A stretch of DNA of 64,000 bases from Falsirhodobacter sp051195255 (GTDB taxonomy: Bacteria; Pseudomonadota; Alphaproteobacteria; Rhodobacterales; Rhodobacteraceae), in contig NZ_JBNJLK010000001.1 in assembly GCF_051195255.1 (NCBI RefSeq), positions 186,001 to 250,000 on the forward strand. Reading direction: 5' to 3'. Positions 7,315 through 16,360 of this stretch are shown here, piece by piece. A program made the position numbers and the translations under genes. Within the stretch, counting starts at the first letter, position 1. The number at the start of each line of letters is the position of its first letter. The notes under the pieces are model-generated. The model was given only the letters and a program-made list of their open reading frames with translations, searched no databases and was not told the DNA's origin.

Positions 7315-8841
7315 TTACAGGTCCATCAGCAGGCGACGGGGATCTTCCAGCGCCTCTTTCACGCGGACAAGGAAGGTCACCGCGCCCTTGCCGTCGACGA
7401 TGCGGTGATCGTAGGACAGCGCCAGATACATCATCGGACGGATCACGATCTGACCGTTCACGACCACGGGGCGTTCCTGGATCTTGTGCATCCCCAGGAT
7501 ACCCGATTGCGGCGGGTTCAGGATCGGCGAGGACATGAGCGAGCCGTAGACGCCACCGTTGGAGATGGTGAACGAACCGCCCTGCATTTCCGCCATCGAC
7601 AGCTTGCCGTCACGGCCGCGCGCGCCCAGTTCGGCGATCTTCTTCTCGATCGCGGCAAAGCTCATCTGGTCGGCGTCGCGGACGACCGGAACCACGAGGC
7701 CCGAGGGCGTGCCCACGGCCACGCCCATGTGGACGTAGTTCTTGTAGATGACGTCGGTGCCGTCGATCTCGGCGTTGACGTCCGGCACTTCCTTCAGCGC
7801 GTGGCAGCAGGCCTTCACGAAGAAGGACATGAAGCCCAGCTTCACCTTGTGCTTCTTCTCGAACACGTCCTTGTATTCGTTGCGCAGGCCCATGATGCCC
7901 GACATGTCCACCTCGTTGTAGGTGGTGAGCATGGCGGCGGTGTTCTGCGCTTCCTTCAGGCGGCGGGCGATCGTCTGACGCAGGCGCGTCATCTTCACAC
8001 GCTCTTCGCGCGAGGCGTCGTCGGCCGGGCTTGCAGCGCGCGGCGCGGCAGCGGCGGCCGGCGCGGCCTTGGGCGCGTTCATCGCCTTCAGCACGTCTTC
8101 CTTCATCACGCGGCCGTCACGGCCCGAGCCCTGGACCTGGTCGCGGTTCAGGCCGGCTTCGGCCATCGCCTTCTTGGCCGACGGCGCGTCTTCCACCGAA
8201 CGGCCCGGGGCGGACGCCGCGGGTTCCGCCGACGCGCCATAGGAGGCGGGCGCCGGAGCGGCCGCGGCAGGCGCCGATGCCGTGGACGTCGCCGCGCCTT
8301 CGCCGGCCTGGATCACGGCCAGCTTGGCGCCGGCGGGAACCGTGTCGCCTTCCTTGGCGATGATCTCGCCCAGGATGCCCGCCGCGGGGGACGGAACCTC
8401 GACCGACACCTTGTCCGTTTCCAGTTCGCACAGCATCTCGTCCTGCGCCACGGCATCACCCGGTTTCTTGAACCAGGTGGCCACCGTCGCCTCGGACACG
8501 CTTTCGCCCAGTGCGGGCACCATCACATCGACCATCTTCGCCTCGCTCGACCCGGCCTTCGCGCCGGTTTCTTCCGTCTTGGCCGGGGTGGCGGGCTGTG
8601 CCGCACCCTCGCCGATCTGTGCCAGCAGTGCGCTGGCCGCGACTGTTTCGCCTTCCGCGGCGACGATCTCGGTCAGCGTGCCGGCGACGGGCGACGGCAC
8701 CTCCACCGTCACCTTGTCGGTTTCCAGCTCGCACAGCATCTCGTCGACCGCGACGCTGTCACCCACCTTCTTGAACCAGGTGGCCACCGTCGCCTCGGAG
8801 ACGCTTTCACCCAGTGTCGGAACACGTACTTCGGTCGCCAT
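7315..8841 (-). CDS. sucB: Dihydrolipoamide succinyltransferase (E2o) with two lipoyl domains
   Basis: 508 aa, the core of the 2-oxoglutarate dehydrogenase complex. Two tandem lipoyl domains are present (about 1-80 and 103-180), each with the ETDK lipoylation lysine (K43 and K144). Ala/Pro linkers follow, then the peripheral subunit-binding domain (about 217-254) and the catalytic domain ending in SYDHRIVDGKGA (H479, D483). Most E2o proteins have one lipoyl domain and are about 400 aa, so the second accounts for the extra length. The start lies 1 base after the sucA stop, and GGGGGC is the ribosome-binding site. Confidence 0.96.
   Translation of the reverse strand: MATEVRVPTLGESVSEATVATWFKKVGDSVAVDEMLCELETDKVTVEVPSPVAGTLTEIVAAEGETVAASALLAQIGEGAAQPATPAKTEETGAKAGSSEAKMVDVMVPALGESVSEATVATWFKKPGDAVAQDEMLCELETDKVSVEVPSPAAGILGEIIAKEGDTVPAGAKLAVIQAGEGAATSTASAPAAAAPAPASYGASAEPAASAPGRSVEDAPSAKKAMAEAGLNRDQVQGSGRDGRVMKEDVLKAMNAPKAAPAAAAAPRAASPADDASREERVKMTRLRQTIARRLKEAQNTAAMLTTYNEVDMSGIMGLRNEYKDVFEKKHKVKLGFMSFFVKACCHALKEVPDVNAEIDGTDVIYKNYVHMGVAVGTPSGLVVPVVRDADQMSFAAIEKKIAELGARGRDGKLSMAEMQGGSFTISNGGVYGSLMSSPILNPPQSGILGMHKIQERPVVVNGQIVIRPMMYLALSYDHRIVDGKGAVTFLVRVKEALEDPRRLLMDL
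8408..8517 (-). repeat. Internal direct repeat of sucB, copy 2 (second lipoyl domain)
   Basis: This 110-base block encodes residues 109-144 of E2o and matches the block at 8711-8820 closely at nucleotide level, shifted by exactly 303 bases (101 codons). The similarity includes synonymous positions, so the duplication is recent or kept alike by gene conversion. Confidence 0.85.
8711..8820 (-). repeat. Internal direct repeat of sucB, copy 1 (first lipoyl domain)
   Basis: Partner of the 8408-8517 block. It encodes residues 8-43, ending at lipoylated K43. The two copies differ at only a minority of bases. Confidence 0.85.
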
Positions 8842-8842
8842 A

Positions 8843-11815
8843 TCAGCCCCCTACCGTCAAAGCTTCGTTCACAAGCGCGTCCTGCTCCGCCTTGTGGCGC
8901 GAGGCGAGACCCGTCGCGGGCGAGGCCGAAGCCGCACGCCCGGCATAGACCGCGCGGCTGTGCTTGGCGCCGATGCGCGTCAGGACCCATTCCAGGTTCG
9001 GCTCCACGAAGGTCCAGCCACCCTGGTTCTTGGGCTCTTCCTGGCACCAGACGATCTCGGCGTCCTTGAAGCGCTCCAGCTCCTTGACCAGCGACAGCGC
9101 CGGGAAGGGATAGAACTGCTCCAGGCGCAGCAGGTAGACGTCGTCGGCCCCGCGCTTGTCGCGCTCCGCCAGCAGGTCGTAATAAACCTTGCCCGAGGAG
9201 ATGACGACGCGCTTGATCTCGGCGTCCGGACGCAGCTTCGTTTCCGAATGGCCGCGTTCCGCGTCATCCCACAGGATGCGGTGGAAGGTGGACCCGTCCG
9301 TGAAGTCGGCCGCATCCGAGATGCACATCGGATGGCGCAGCAGCGATTTCGGCGTCATCAGCACCAGCGGCTTGCGGAAGGTCCGGTGCATCTGGCGGCG
9401 CAGGATGTGGAAGTAGTTCGCCGGCGTCGAGACGTTGGCCACGATCCAGTTGTCGTTCGCGCTCATCTGCAGGAAGCGTTCCAGACGGGCGGAGGAATGC
9501 TCCGGCCCCTGCCCTTCATAGCCGTGTGGCAGCAGCATCGTCAGGCCCGACATCCGCAGCCATTTCGATTCGCCCGAGTTGATGAACTGGTCGAACATGA
9601 TCTGCGCGCCGTTGGCGAAATCGCCGAACTGGGCTTCCCACATAACAAGGGCGTTCGGTTCGGACAGCGAGTAGCCGTATTCGAAGCCCAGCACCGCGTA
9701 TTCCGAGAGCATCGAGTCGATGACCTCGTAGCGCGACTGCCCCTGACGGATGTTGTTCAGCGGGTAGTAGCGTTCTTCCGTCGACTGGTTGACGAAAGCC
9801 GAATGCCGCTGGCTGAACGTGCCACGGGTGGAGTCCTGGCCCGACAGGCGGACGGGGAAGCCCTCGACCGCCAGCGATCCGAAAGCCAGCGCCTCGGCCG
9901 TGGCCCAGTCAAAGCCCTTGCCGGTTTCGAACATCTTGCCCTTGGCTTCCAGAAGACGGGCCACGGTCTTGTGCAGTTCGAACCCTTCGGGGGCGGCGGT
10001 CAGCGCCTTGCCGATCTCGGCCATGGTGTCGGGCGCGATCGCGGTCTGGCCGGCCTGATACTCCTCGCCTTCACGGTTGAGGTGCTTCCAGCGGCCGTCC
10101 AGCCAGTCGGCCTTGTTCGGCTTGTAGTCCTTGGAGGCCTCGAACTCGCCGTTCAGCATGGACTGGAACTGCGCCTTCATGTCCTCGATCTCGCCTTCCG
10201 GGATCAGCCCGTCGGCGACCAGACGGTCGGTATAGAGTTGCAGCGTCGTTTTCTGCTTGCGGATCTTCTGATACATCGCGGGGTTCGTGAACATGGGCTC
10301 ATCGCCCTCGTTGTGCCCGAACCGGCGATAGCAGAAGATGTCGATGACCACGTCCTTGTGGAACTTCTGACGGTATTCGATCGCGACGCGCGCGGCATGA
10401 ACCACCGCTTCCGGATCGTCGCCGTTCACGTGGAAGATCGGCGCTTCCACCATCAAGGCGATGTCCGTCGGATAGGGCGATGAACGGCTGAACGACGGTG
10501 CCGTGGTGAAGCCGATCTGGTTGTTCACGACGATGTGGATCGTGCCGCCGGTGCGGTGACCGCGCAGCCCCGACAGGCCGAAGCATTCCGCCACGACGCC
10601 CTGACCCGCAAAGGCCGCGTCGCCATGCAGCAGGATCGGCAGGACGGCCACGCGGCTTTCGGTGTCGTTGTACTGGTCCTGCTTGGCGCGGACCTTGCCC
10701 AGCACCACCGGGTTCACGGCTTCAAGGTGCGACGGGTTGGCCGTCAGCGACAGGTGGACGGAGTTGCCGTCGAACGACCGGTCGGCCGAGGCGCCGAGGT
10801 GATATTTCACGTCGCCCGAACCGTCGACATCGTCCGGCTTGAAGCTGCCGCCCTGGAATTCGTTGAAGATGGCGCGGAAGGGCTTCTGCATCACGTTGGC
10901 CAGCACCGACAGGCGGCCACGGTGCGGCATGCCGATGACGACTTCCTTCACGCCCAGCTGTCCGCCCCGCTTGATGATCTGCTCCATAGCGGGGATCAGC
11001 GCCTCGCCGCCATCCAGACCGAAGCGTTTCGTTCCCATGTATTTCACATGCAGGAACTTCTCGAAGCCCTCGGCCTCGACCAGCTTGTTCAGGATCGCAC
11101 GGCGGCCTTCACGGGTGAAGGCGATCTCCTTGCCGTAGCCCTCGATCCGTTCCTTCAGCCAGGCCGACTGTTCGGGATCGGAAATGTGCATGTATTGCAG
11201 TGCGAAGGTGCCGCAATAAACGCGCTTCACCATGTCGAGGATCTGGCGCAGGCTACCCACCTGCATTCCCAACACGTTGTCGAGGAAGATCGGGCGGTCC
11301 ATGTCGGCGTCGGTGAACCCGTAGGTCTTGGGATCCAGCTCCGGATGGTGGGTGGTGCTGATGTCGCGCATTCCCAGAGGGTCCAGATCGGCCGCGAAGT
11401 GGCCGCGGATGCGGTAGGCGCGGATCAGCATGATGGCGCGGATCGAATCCAGCACGGCGCGCTGGATCTGGTCGGCAGACACCGGAACGCCCGCCTCGGC
11501 GGCCTTGCCCGCGATCTTCTTCGCGGCGGCCTTGGCATCGGCGGCGGGCAGCATCGGCCATTCGCCCGTCAAGGCGGCGGTCAGATCGTCGACCGGCTGC
11601 GGCGGCCAGTCGGCGCGGGCCCAGCTGGGACCTGCGGCGGCACGCTTCACATCCTGGTCGCTTTCGCCAAGCGCGGCGAAGAACTCGGCCCATTGCTGAT
11701 CGACGCTGTCTGGATCGGTGGCGTACCGGGCCTGAAGCTGGTCGATGTAATCGGCGTTGGCCCCGTCCATGAAGGAGGAGGCTTGGAATTGCTGGTTGGG
11801 GCTTTGTTCCGTCAT
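8843..11815 (-). CDS. sucA: 2-oxoglutarate dehydrogenase E1 (decarboxylating)
   Basis: 990-aa thiamine-diphosphate enzyme that decarboxylates 2-oxoglutarate and succinylates the E2o lipoyl group. The N-terminus FQASSFMDGANADYIDQL is the E2-interacting segment of the family. GMPHRGRLSVLANV, GDAAFAGQGVVAE (ThDP/Mg binding), NNQIGFTT and LPHGYEGQGPEHSSAR are diagnostic motifs. I chose the ATG at 11815 (MTEQSPNQQ) rather than a TTG at 11830, since AGGTG lies at good spacing before it. The gene lies in a sucC-D-A-B order typical of Rhodobacterales. Confidence 0.97.
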   Translation of the reverse strand: MTEQSPNQQFQASSFMDGANADYIDQLQARYATDPDSVDQQWAEFFAALGESDQDVKRAAAGPSWARADWPPQPVDDLTAALTGEWPMLPAADAKAAAKKIAGKAAEAGVPVSADQIQRAVLDSIRAIMLIRAYRIRGHFAADLDPLGMRDISTTHHPELDPKTYGFTDADMDRPIFLDNVLGMQVGSLRQILDMVKRVYCGTFALQYMHISDPEQSAWLKERIEGYGKEIAFTREGRRAILNKLVEAEGFEKFLHVKYMGTKRFGLDGGEALIPAMEQIIKRGGQLGVKEVVIGMPHRGRLSVLANVMQKPFRAIFNEFQGGSFKPDDVDGSGDVKYHLGASADRSFDGNSVHLSLTANPSHLEAVNPVVLGKVRAKQDQYNDTESRVAVLPILLHGDAAFAGQGVVAECFGLSGLRGHRTGGTIHIVVNNQIGFTTAPSFSRSSPYPTDIALMVEAPIFHVNGDDPEAVVHAARVAIEYRQKFHKDVVIDIFCYRRFGHNEGDEPMFTNPAMYQKIRKQKTTLQLYTDRLVADGLIPEGEIEDMKAQFQSMLNGEFEASKDYKPNKADWLDGRWKHLNREGEEYQAGQTAIAPDTMAEIGKALTAAPEGFELHKTVARLLEAKGKMFETGKGFDWATAEALAFGSLAVEGFPVRLSGQDSTRGTFSQRHSAFVNQSTEERYYPLNNIRQGQSRYEVIDSMLSEYAVLGFEYGYSLSEPNALVMWEAQFGDFANGAQIMFDQFINSGESKWLRMSGLTMLLPHGYEGQGPEHSSARLERFLQMSANDNWIVANVSTPANYFHILRRQMHRTFRKPLVLMTPKSLLRHPMCISDAADFTDGSTFHRILWDDAERGHSETKLRPDAEIKRVVISSGKVYYDLLAERDKRGADDVYLLRLEQFYPFPALSLVKELERFKDAEIVWCQEEPKNQGGWTFVEPNLEWVLTRIGAKHSRAVYAGRAASASPATGLASRHKAEQDALVNEALTVGG

Positions 11816-11836
11816 GGCTGCACCTGACAAATGGGT

Positions 11837-11860
11837 GCGCCGCCCCCGGAAGGGCGGCGC
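11837..11860. other. Intercistronic hairpin between sucD and sucA
   Basis: Perfect 9-base arms GCGCCGCCC / GGGCGGCGC with a 6-base loop occupy most of the 52-base gap between sucD and sucA. There is no T-run on either side. A processing or stability element that sets the sucCD:sucAB mRNA ratio is a reasonable guess; strong termination is not. Confidence 0.6.
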
Positions 11861-11867
11861 CTATGGG

Positions 11868-12755
11868 TTATGCGCGACCGAGCGCCTTCATCACCGCCTC
11901 GCCCAGATGGGCGGGGCTGTCGGCGACGACGATGCCGGCCTCTTTCATGGCTGCGATCTTGCTGTCCGCATCGCCCTTGCCGCCGGACACGATGGCACCG
12001 GCATGGCCCATGCGACGTCCGGGAGGCGCCGTGCGGCCCGCGATAAAGCCGGCGGTCGGCTTCCAGCGGCCCTTCTGGCGTTCGTCGGCCAGGAACTGCG
12101 CGGCTTCTTCCTCGGCGGAACCGCCGATTTCGCCGATCATGATCATGGCTTCCGTTTCCGGGTCCGACAGGAACATGTCGAGCACTTCGAGGTGCTCGGT
12201 GCCCTTGATCGGGTCGCCGCCGATGCCAACCGCCGAGGATTGGCCGAGGCCGAGGTCGGATGTCTGTTTCACGGCTTCATAGGTAAGCGTGCCCGAACGC
12301 GATACAACACCGATGGAGCCACGTTTGTGGATGTGGCCCGGCATGATGCCGATCTTGCAGGCGTCCGGCGTGATGACGCCGGGGCAGTTCGGCCCGATCA
12401 GGCGCGACTTGGAGTTCAGCAGCGCGCGCTTCACCTTCATCATGTCCAGCACCGGGATGCCTTCGGTGATGCAGATGATCAGCTCCATCTCGGCGTCGAT
12501 GGCTTCCAGGATCGAGTCGGCCGCGAAAGGCGGCGGGACGTAGATCACGGACGCGTTGGCGCCGGTTTTCGCGATGGCGTCATGCACAGAATCGAAGACC
12601 GGCAAGCCCAGATGCTCCTGCCCGCCCTTGCCGGGCGTCACGCCGCCGACCATCTTCGTGCCGTAGGCGATCGCCTGTTCCGAGTGGAAGGTCCCCTGGC
12701 TGCCGGTGATGCCCTGGCAGATGACCTTGGTGTTTTCGTTGACGAGAACGGCCAT
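11868..12755 (-). CDS. sucD: Succinyl-CoA synthetase, alpha subunit
   Basis: 295 aa. The N-terminal CoA-binding Rossmann domain includes GITGSQGTFH. ITEGIPVLDMM, GPNCPGVI and SRSGTLTYEA follow in the usual order, and GHAGAIVSGGKGDA near the C-terminus carries the phosphorylated histidine. The enzyme makes ATP or GTP from succinyl-CoA with SucC. It starts 3 bases after the sucC stop, with AAGGGG as ribosome-binding site inside the end of sucC. Confidence 0.97.
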   Translation of the reverse strand: MAVLVNENTKVICQGITGSQGTFHSEQAIAYGTKMVGGVTPGKGGQEHLGLPVFDSVHDAIAKTGANASVIYVPPPFAADSILEAIDAEMELIICITEGIPVLDMMKVKRALLNSKSRLIGPNCPGVITPDACKIGIMPGHIHKRGSIGVVSRSGTLTYEAVKQTSDLGLGQSSAVGIGGDPIKGTEHLEVLDMFLSDPETEAMIMIGEIGGSAEEEAAQFLADERQKGRWKPTAGFIAGRTAPPGRRMGHAGAIVSGGKGDADSKIAAMKEAGIVVADSPAHLGEAVMKALGRA

Positions 12756-12758
12756 GGA

Positions 12759-13952
12759 TTACCCCTTCACCGCTTTGACGATTTTCTGCGCCGCGTCCGA
12801 CAGGTTGTCGCCCGCGATGACGTTCAGGCCGGAGTTCGCGATGATCTCCTTGCCCTGCTCCACGTTCGTGCCTTCCAGACGCACGACCAGCGGAACCTGA
12901 AGGCCCACTTCCTTCACAGCGGCGATGATGCCTTCCGCGATGATGTCGCAGCGCATGATGCCGCCGAAGATGTTGACCAGGATGCCTTTGACGTTCGGAT
13001 CGGAGGTGATGATCTTGAACGCCTCGGTCACCTTCTCTTTCGTCGCGCCGCCGCCGACGTCGAGGAAGTTGGCCGGTTCCGCACCATACAGCTTGATGAT
13101 GTCCATCGTGGCCATCGCAAGGCCCGCACCGTTGACCATGCAGCCGATCTCGCCGTCCAGCGCGATGTAGTTCAGGTCAAACTTGGACGCCGCCAGCTCT
13201 TTCGGGTCTTCTTCCGTCTCGTCGCGCAGCGCCATGATGTCAGGGTGACGGTACAGGGCGTTGTTGTCGAAGCTGACCTTCGCGTCCAGCACCTTGATCT
13301 GGCCTTGCGGCGTCACGATCAGCGGGTTGATCTCCAGCATCTCCATGTCCTTCTCGATGAAGGCCTTGTAGAGAAGCTTGACCAGCGACACGCACTGCTT
13401 GACCAGTGCCCCTTCGAGACCAAGCGCGAAGGCAACCTTGCGGCCGTGGAAGTCGGCCAGACCCGCCGCCGGATCGACGGAGAAGCTGACGATTTTCTCG
13501 GGCGTGTGCTCCGCCACTTCCTCGATGTCCATGCCGCCTTCGGTCGACACGACGAAGGACACGCGAGAGGTCTGACGGTCCACCAGCAGCGCAAGATACA
13601 GCTCACGCTCGATGTCCGAACCGTCTTCGATGTAGATGCGGTTCACCTGCTTGCCGGCCGGACCGGTCTGGTGCGTGACCAGCGTGCGGCCCAGCATCTG
13701 CTTGGCCAGCTCTTCGGCTTCCGCGACGGACTTCGCCAGACGGACGCCGCCCTTCTCGCCGGCCGAAGCCTCGACGAACTTGCCCTTGCCGCGACCGCCG
13801 GCATGGATCTGCGATTTCACGACCCAGAGCGGGCCGCCCAGCTCACCGGCGGCCGATTTGGCCTCATCTGCCTTGAGCACGATGCGTCCGTCCGAAACAG
13901 GCGCGCCGTAATCGCGCAGAAGCGCCTTGGCCTGGTATTCATGGATGTTCAT
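12759..13952 (-). CDS. sucC: Succinyl-CoA synthetase, beta subunit
   Basis: 397 aa, the usual length for alphaproteobacteria. It begins MNIHEYQAKALLRDYG, has an ATP-grasp N-terminal domain (HAGGRGKGKFVE), and a C-terminal flavodoxin-like domain with NIFGGIMRCD and the GTNVEQG phosphate loop. The ATG at 13952 is preferred over upstream in-frame starts because the family always begins at MNIHEYQ. It is the first gene of the sucCDAB-lpd run. The twin GTGATCAC sites lie 107-135 bases upstream of the start. Confidence 0.97.
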   Translation of the reverse strand: MNIHEYQAKALLRDYGAPVSDGRIVLKADEAKSAAGELGGPLWVVKSQIHAGGRGKGKFVEASAGEKGGVRLAKSVAEAEELAKQMLGRTLVTHQTGPAGKQVNRIYIEDGSDIERELYLALLVDRQTSRVSFVVSTEGGMDIEEVAEHTPEKIVSFSVDPAAGLADFHGRKVAFALGLEGALVKQCVSLVKLLYKAFIEKDMEMLEINPLIVTPQGQIKVLDAKVSFDNNALYRHPDIMALRDETEEDPKELAASKFDLNYIALDGEIGCMVNGAGLAMATMDIIKLYGAEPANFLDVGGGATKEKVTEAFKIITSDPNVKGILVNIFGGIMRCDIIAEGIIAAVKEVGLQVPLVVRLEGTNVEQGKEIIANSGLNVIAGDNLSDAAQKIVKAVKG

Positions 13953-14058
13953 GGCAATGTCCCATGCTGGTGATTTGTCATATCGATGACACGGATCTGA
14001 CCGCCGTTGAAACGAATTCAAACGCGGATAGGCGAAGGACGGCCGAAATCTGCACTTC

Positions 14059-14087
14059 GTGATCACAGTCTGAAAATGTGTGATCAC
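14059..14087. promoter_or_regulatory. Twin palindromic operator upstream of sucC
   Basis: Two perfect 8-base palindromes GTGATCAC (14059-14066 and 14080-14087), one of them extended to TGTGATCACA, are separated by 13 bases, so the centres are exactly 21 bp (two helical turns) apart. The same arrangement occurs upstream of sdhC at 16361-16389. The site lies between the mdh terminator and sucC. A dimeric or tetrameric regulator bound on one DNA face is the natural reading; which protein binds is not visible. Confidence 0.75.
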
Positions 14088-14137
14088 AATATTCTGCGCT
14101 GCGGCACGGCTTTTGGCGGTGCGGCGTAGATCGCAGC

Positions 14138-14167
14138 AAAAAGGCGCGCCCGGAAACCGGACGCGCC
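14138..14167 (-). terminator. Intrinsic terminator of mdh
   Basis: Read on the minus strand, 11-base GC-rich arms (GGCGCGTCCGG / CCGGGCGCGCC, one G-T wobble) with a TTT loop are followed by five T residues. It lies 22 bases past the mdh stop and separates mdh from the sucC promoter region. Confidence 0.9.
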
Positions 14168-14188
14168 TCAGAATCGCTGCCGAGCGGA

Positions 14189-15151
14189 TCAGGCCAGCGA
14201 GGGGTCGATTTCCTTGCAGGCGGCGACGAGGCCTTTGACAGCGTCGACGGACTTGTCGAACATCGCCTGCTCCTCACCTGCCAGCTTGATGTCGACGATC
14301 CGCTCGATCCCGTCCTTGCCAATGATCGTGGGCACGCCGACATACATGCCGTTCAGGCCGAAGGCGCCGTCCACGTAGGCAGCGCAGGGCAGAAGGCGCT
14401 TCTGGTCCTTCAGATAGGCTTCCGCCATCTCGATCGCCGAGGTTGCGGGCGCGTAGAAGGCCGAGCCGGTCTTCAGCAGGCCGACGATCTCGGCGCCACC
14501 GTCACGGGTGCGCTGGATGATCGCGTCCAGCTTTTCCTGCGTCGTCCAGCCCATCTGCACCAGGTCGGGCAGCGGAATGCCGGCCACGGTGGAATAACGG
14601 GCCAGCGGCACCATCGTGTCGCCGTGGCCGCCCAGCACGAAGGCCGTCACGTCGCGCATGGAGACGTTGAATTCCAGCGACAGGAAGTGACGGAAACGGG
14701 CGGAGTCGAGCACGCCGGCCATGCCGACGACCTTGTTGTGCGGCAGGCCCGAGAATTCGCGCAGCGCCCAGACCATCGCGTCCAGCGGGTTGGTGATGCA
14801 GATCACGAAGGCGTTCGGCGCGTGCGCCTTGATGCCTTCGCCCACGGCCTTCATGACCTTGAGGTTGATGCCCAGCAGGTCGTCACGGCTCATCCCCGGC
14901 TTACGCGGCACGCCGGCGGTGACGATGCAGACATCCGCGCCCGCAATGTCTTCATAGCTGTTGGCGCCCTTCATCACGGCGTCGAAGCCTTCGGACGGGC
15001 CGGACTGTGCGATGTCCAGCGCCTTGCCCTGCGGCGTGCCTTCCGAAATGTCGAACAGCACGATGTCGCCGAGTTCCTTGATCGCGGCGAGATGGGCGAG
15101 CGTGCCGCCGATCTGTCCCGCGCCGATCAGTGCAATCTTGGGTCTGGCCAT
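14189..15151 (-). CDS. mdh: Malate dehydrogenase
   Basis: 320-aa NAD-dependent, LDH-like malate dehydrogenase giving oxaloacetate. Visible are the NAD fold GAGQIGGTLAHLAA, the mobile-loop region with substrate arginines in TAGVPRKPGMSRDDL, ITNPLDAM, and catalytic histidine in LGGHGDTMVP. CCGGAGATATTTC precedes the ATG at 15151. The intrinsic terminator after it shows it is a separate unit from sucCDAB, although all run in one direction. Confidence 0.97.
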   Translation of the reverse strand: MARPKIALIGAGQIGGTLAHLAAIKELGDIVLFDISEGTPQGKALDIAQSGPSEGFDAVMKGANSYEDIAGADVCIVTAGVPRKPGMSRDDLLGINLKVMKAVGEGIKAHAPNAFVICITNPLDAMVWALREFSGLPHNKVVGMAGVLDSARFRHFLSLEFNVSMRDVTAFVLGGHGDTMVPLARYSTVAGIPLPDLVQMGWTTQEKLDAIIQRTRDGGAEIVGLLKTGSAFYAPATSAIEMAEAYLKDQKRLLPCAAYVDGAFGLNGMYVGVPTIIGKDGIERIVDIKLAGEEQAMFDKSVDAVKGLVAACKEIDPSLA

Positions 15152-15273
15152 GAAATATCTCCGGTCCATGAGGATTGACGCTGAATGGGGTAGCCCCTGA
15201 ATTGCCGTCACGCAAGTTCCCAGGGCTCCTCCTCCCACCGCTTGGCGTTGTTGGTAGCCAACCGGCTTTCACA

Positions 15274-15289
15274 TCGCAAGTGCTTGCGA
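15274..15289. promoter_or_regulatory. Inverted repeat in the mdh/CoA-lyase divergent promoter region
   Basis: TCGCAAG-TG-CTTGCGA has 7-base perfect arms. It lies between the starts of mdh (minus, 15151) and the CitE-like gene (plus, 15340). It is a candidate operator for either or both; I do not recognise the regulator. Confidence 0.5.
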
Positions 15290-15339
15290 ATGACCGGGCA
15301 AGCTGGTCCAGTGCGCGCAACCTTCAAGGGAGGAACGCC

Positions 15340-16146
15340 ATGCCCATCCGCCCCCTGCGTTCGGCGCTTTACATTCCTGCGGCCAATGCCCGCGCGCTGG
15401 ACAAGGCCCGCACCCTCCCCTGCGACGCGATCATCTTCGATCTGGAAGACGCCGTCAGCCCGGCCCGCAAGGACGAGGCGCGGGCGAGGTTGATCCAGGC
15501 CCTGCGGGACATGGAGTACGGCCACCGCTTGCGCCTGGTCCGGGTGAATGATGAAACGGACATGGCGGCGCTGACCGATGTGCCGCTGGACGCGCTGGTC
15601 CTGCCCAAGGTGCGGTCCGCCGACCTGCCGGACAGCCCGCACCCCTTGTGGGTGATGATGGAAACGGCGCAGGCGATCCTGAACGCCCCTGCCATTGCCG
15701 CACATCCGAAGGTGGAAGGGCTGATCATGGGCACCAACGATCTGGAACGGGAGCTGCATCTGCGCCCGCGTCCGGACCGGCTGGGCCTGACGCACGCCTT
15801 GGCCGCCTGTGTGCTTGCAGCGCGGGCCACGGGCAAGCCGATTCTGGACGGCGTTCACGCGGCGTTCCGCGACATCGACGCCTTGCGGAGCGAGGCGGCG
15901 CAAGGGCTGGACCTGGGCTTTGACGGCAAGACCGTGATCCACCCCGCCCAGCTGGACGTCGTGAACGAGGTCTTCAGCCCTTCCCCCGCCGAGATCGACC
16001 TGGCCCGGCGCCAGATCGCCGCGCATGAGGCCGCCGAGCAGGATGGCAGCGCCATCGCCGTCGTGGAAGGCCGCATCGTGGAGGCCTTGCATGTCGACAT
16101 GGCCCGGCGCACGCTGGCGCTGGCCGAAGCCATCGGAAAACTGTGA
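15340..16146 (+). CDS. CitE/HpcH-family CoA-ester lyase or thioesterase (Mcl2/malyl-CoA type)
   Basis: 268 aa, TIM-barrel CitE family. Typical motifs are SALYIPAANARALDKA, IFDLEDAVSPARKDEAR (metal-binding acidic residues), VLPKVRSADL, MMETAQAILNAP and GTNDLERELH, ending in GKTVIHPAQLDVVN. Rhodobacter species carry two such paralogues, the malyl-CoA lyase Mcl1 and the (3S)-malyl-CoA thioesterase Mcl2. The short length and the MPIRPLRSALYIP start suit the second or a citramalyl-CoA lyase-like enzyme, but the assignment is inference. The start has GGGAGGA before it. Position next to mdh fits a role around malate. Confidence 0.8.
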   Translation: MPIRPLRSALYIPAANARALDKARTLPCDAIIFDLEDAVSPARKDEARARLIQALRDMEYGHRLRLVRVNDETDMAALTDVPLDALVLPKVRSADLPDSPHPLWVMMETAQAILNAPAIAAHPKVEGLIMGTNDLERELHLRPRPDRLGLTHALAACVLAARATGKPILDGVHAAFRDIDALRSEAAQGLDLGFDGKTVIHPAQLDVVNEVFSPSPAEIDLARRQIAAHEAAEQDGSAIAVVEGRIVEALHVDMARRTLALAEAIGKL

Positions 16147-16152
16147 GGATCC

Positions 16153-16356
16153 ATGAAACTCTACCGCCTGCTGACCGAAGACGACACGTCCGCGTTCTGT
16201 CACAAGGTCACCGCCGCCCTGAACAAGGGATGGGAGCTGTATGGCAGCCCGACCTATGCCTTCGACAGCGCCAAGGGCCTGATGCGCTGCGGTCAGGGCG
16301 TGGTGAAGGAGGTGCCGGGCACCTACACGCCCGACACGAAGCTGGGCGAACAGTGA
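16153..16356 (+). CDS. DUF1737 domain protein, 67 aa
   Basis: A small soluble protein (MKLYRLLTEDDTSAFCHKVT...) that covers the whole DUF1737 domain: FCHKVTAALNKGWELYGSP and the C-terminal CGQGVVKEV. These proteins have no known function. It starts 6 bases after the lyase stop and is surely co-transcribed with it. The sdh twin operator begins only 5 bases after its stop. Confidence 0.85.
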   Translation: MKLYRLLTEDDTSAFCHKVTAALNKGWELYGSPTYAFDSAKGLMRCGQGVVKEVPGTYTPDTKLGEQ

Positions 16357-16360
16357 AGCT

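Noticed and set aside
5197..9069. A 1290-codon plus-strand open frame opposite lpdA, MAPEG and sucB
   Set aside because: It runs antisense through three clear families, is rich in His, Arg and Gln as antisense frames of GC-rich genes are, and resembles no protein family.
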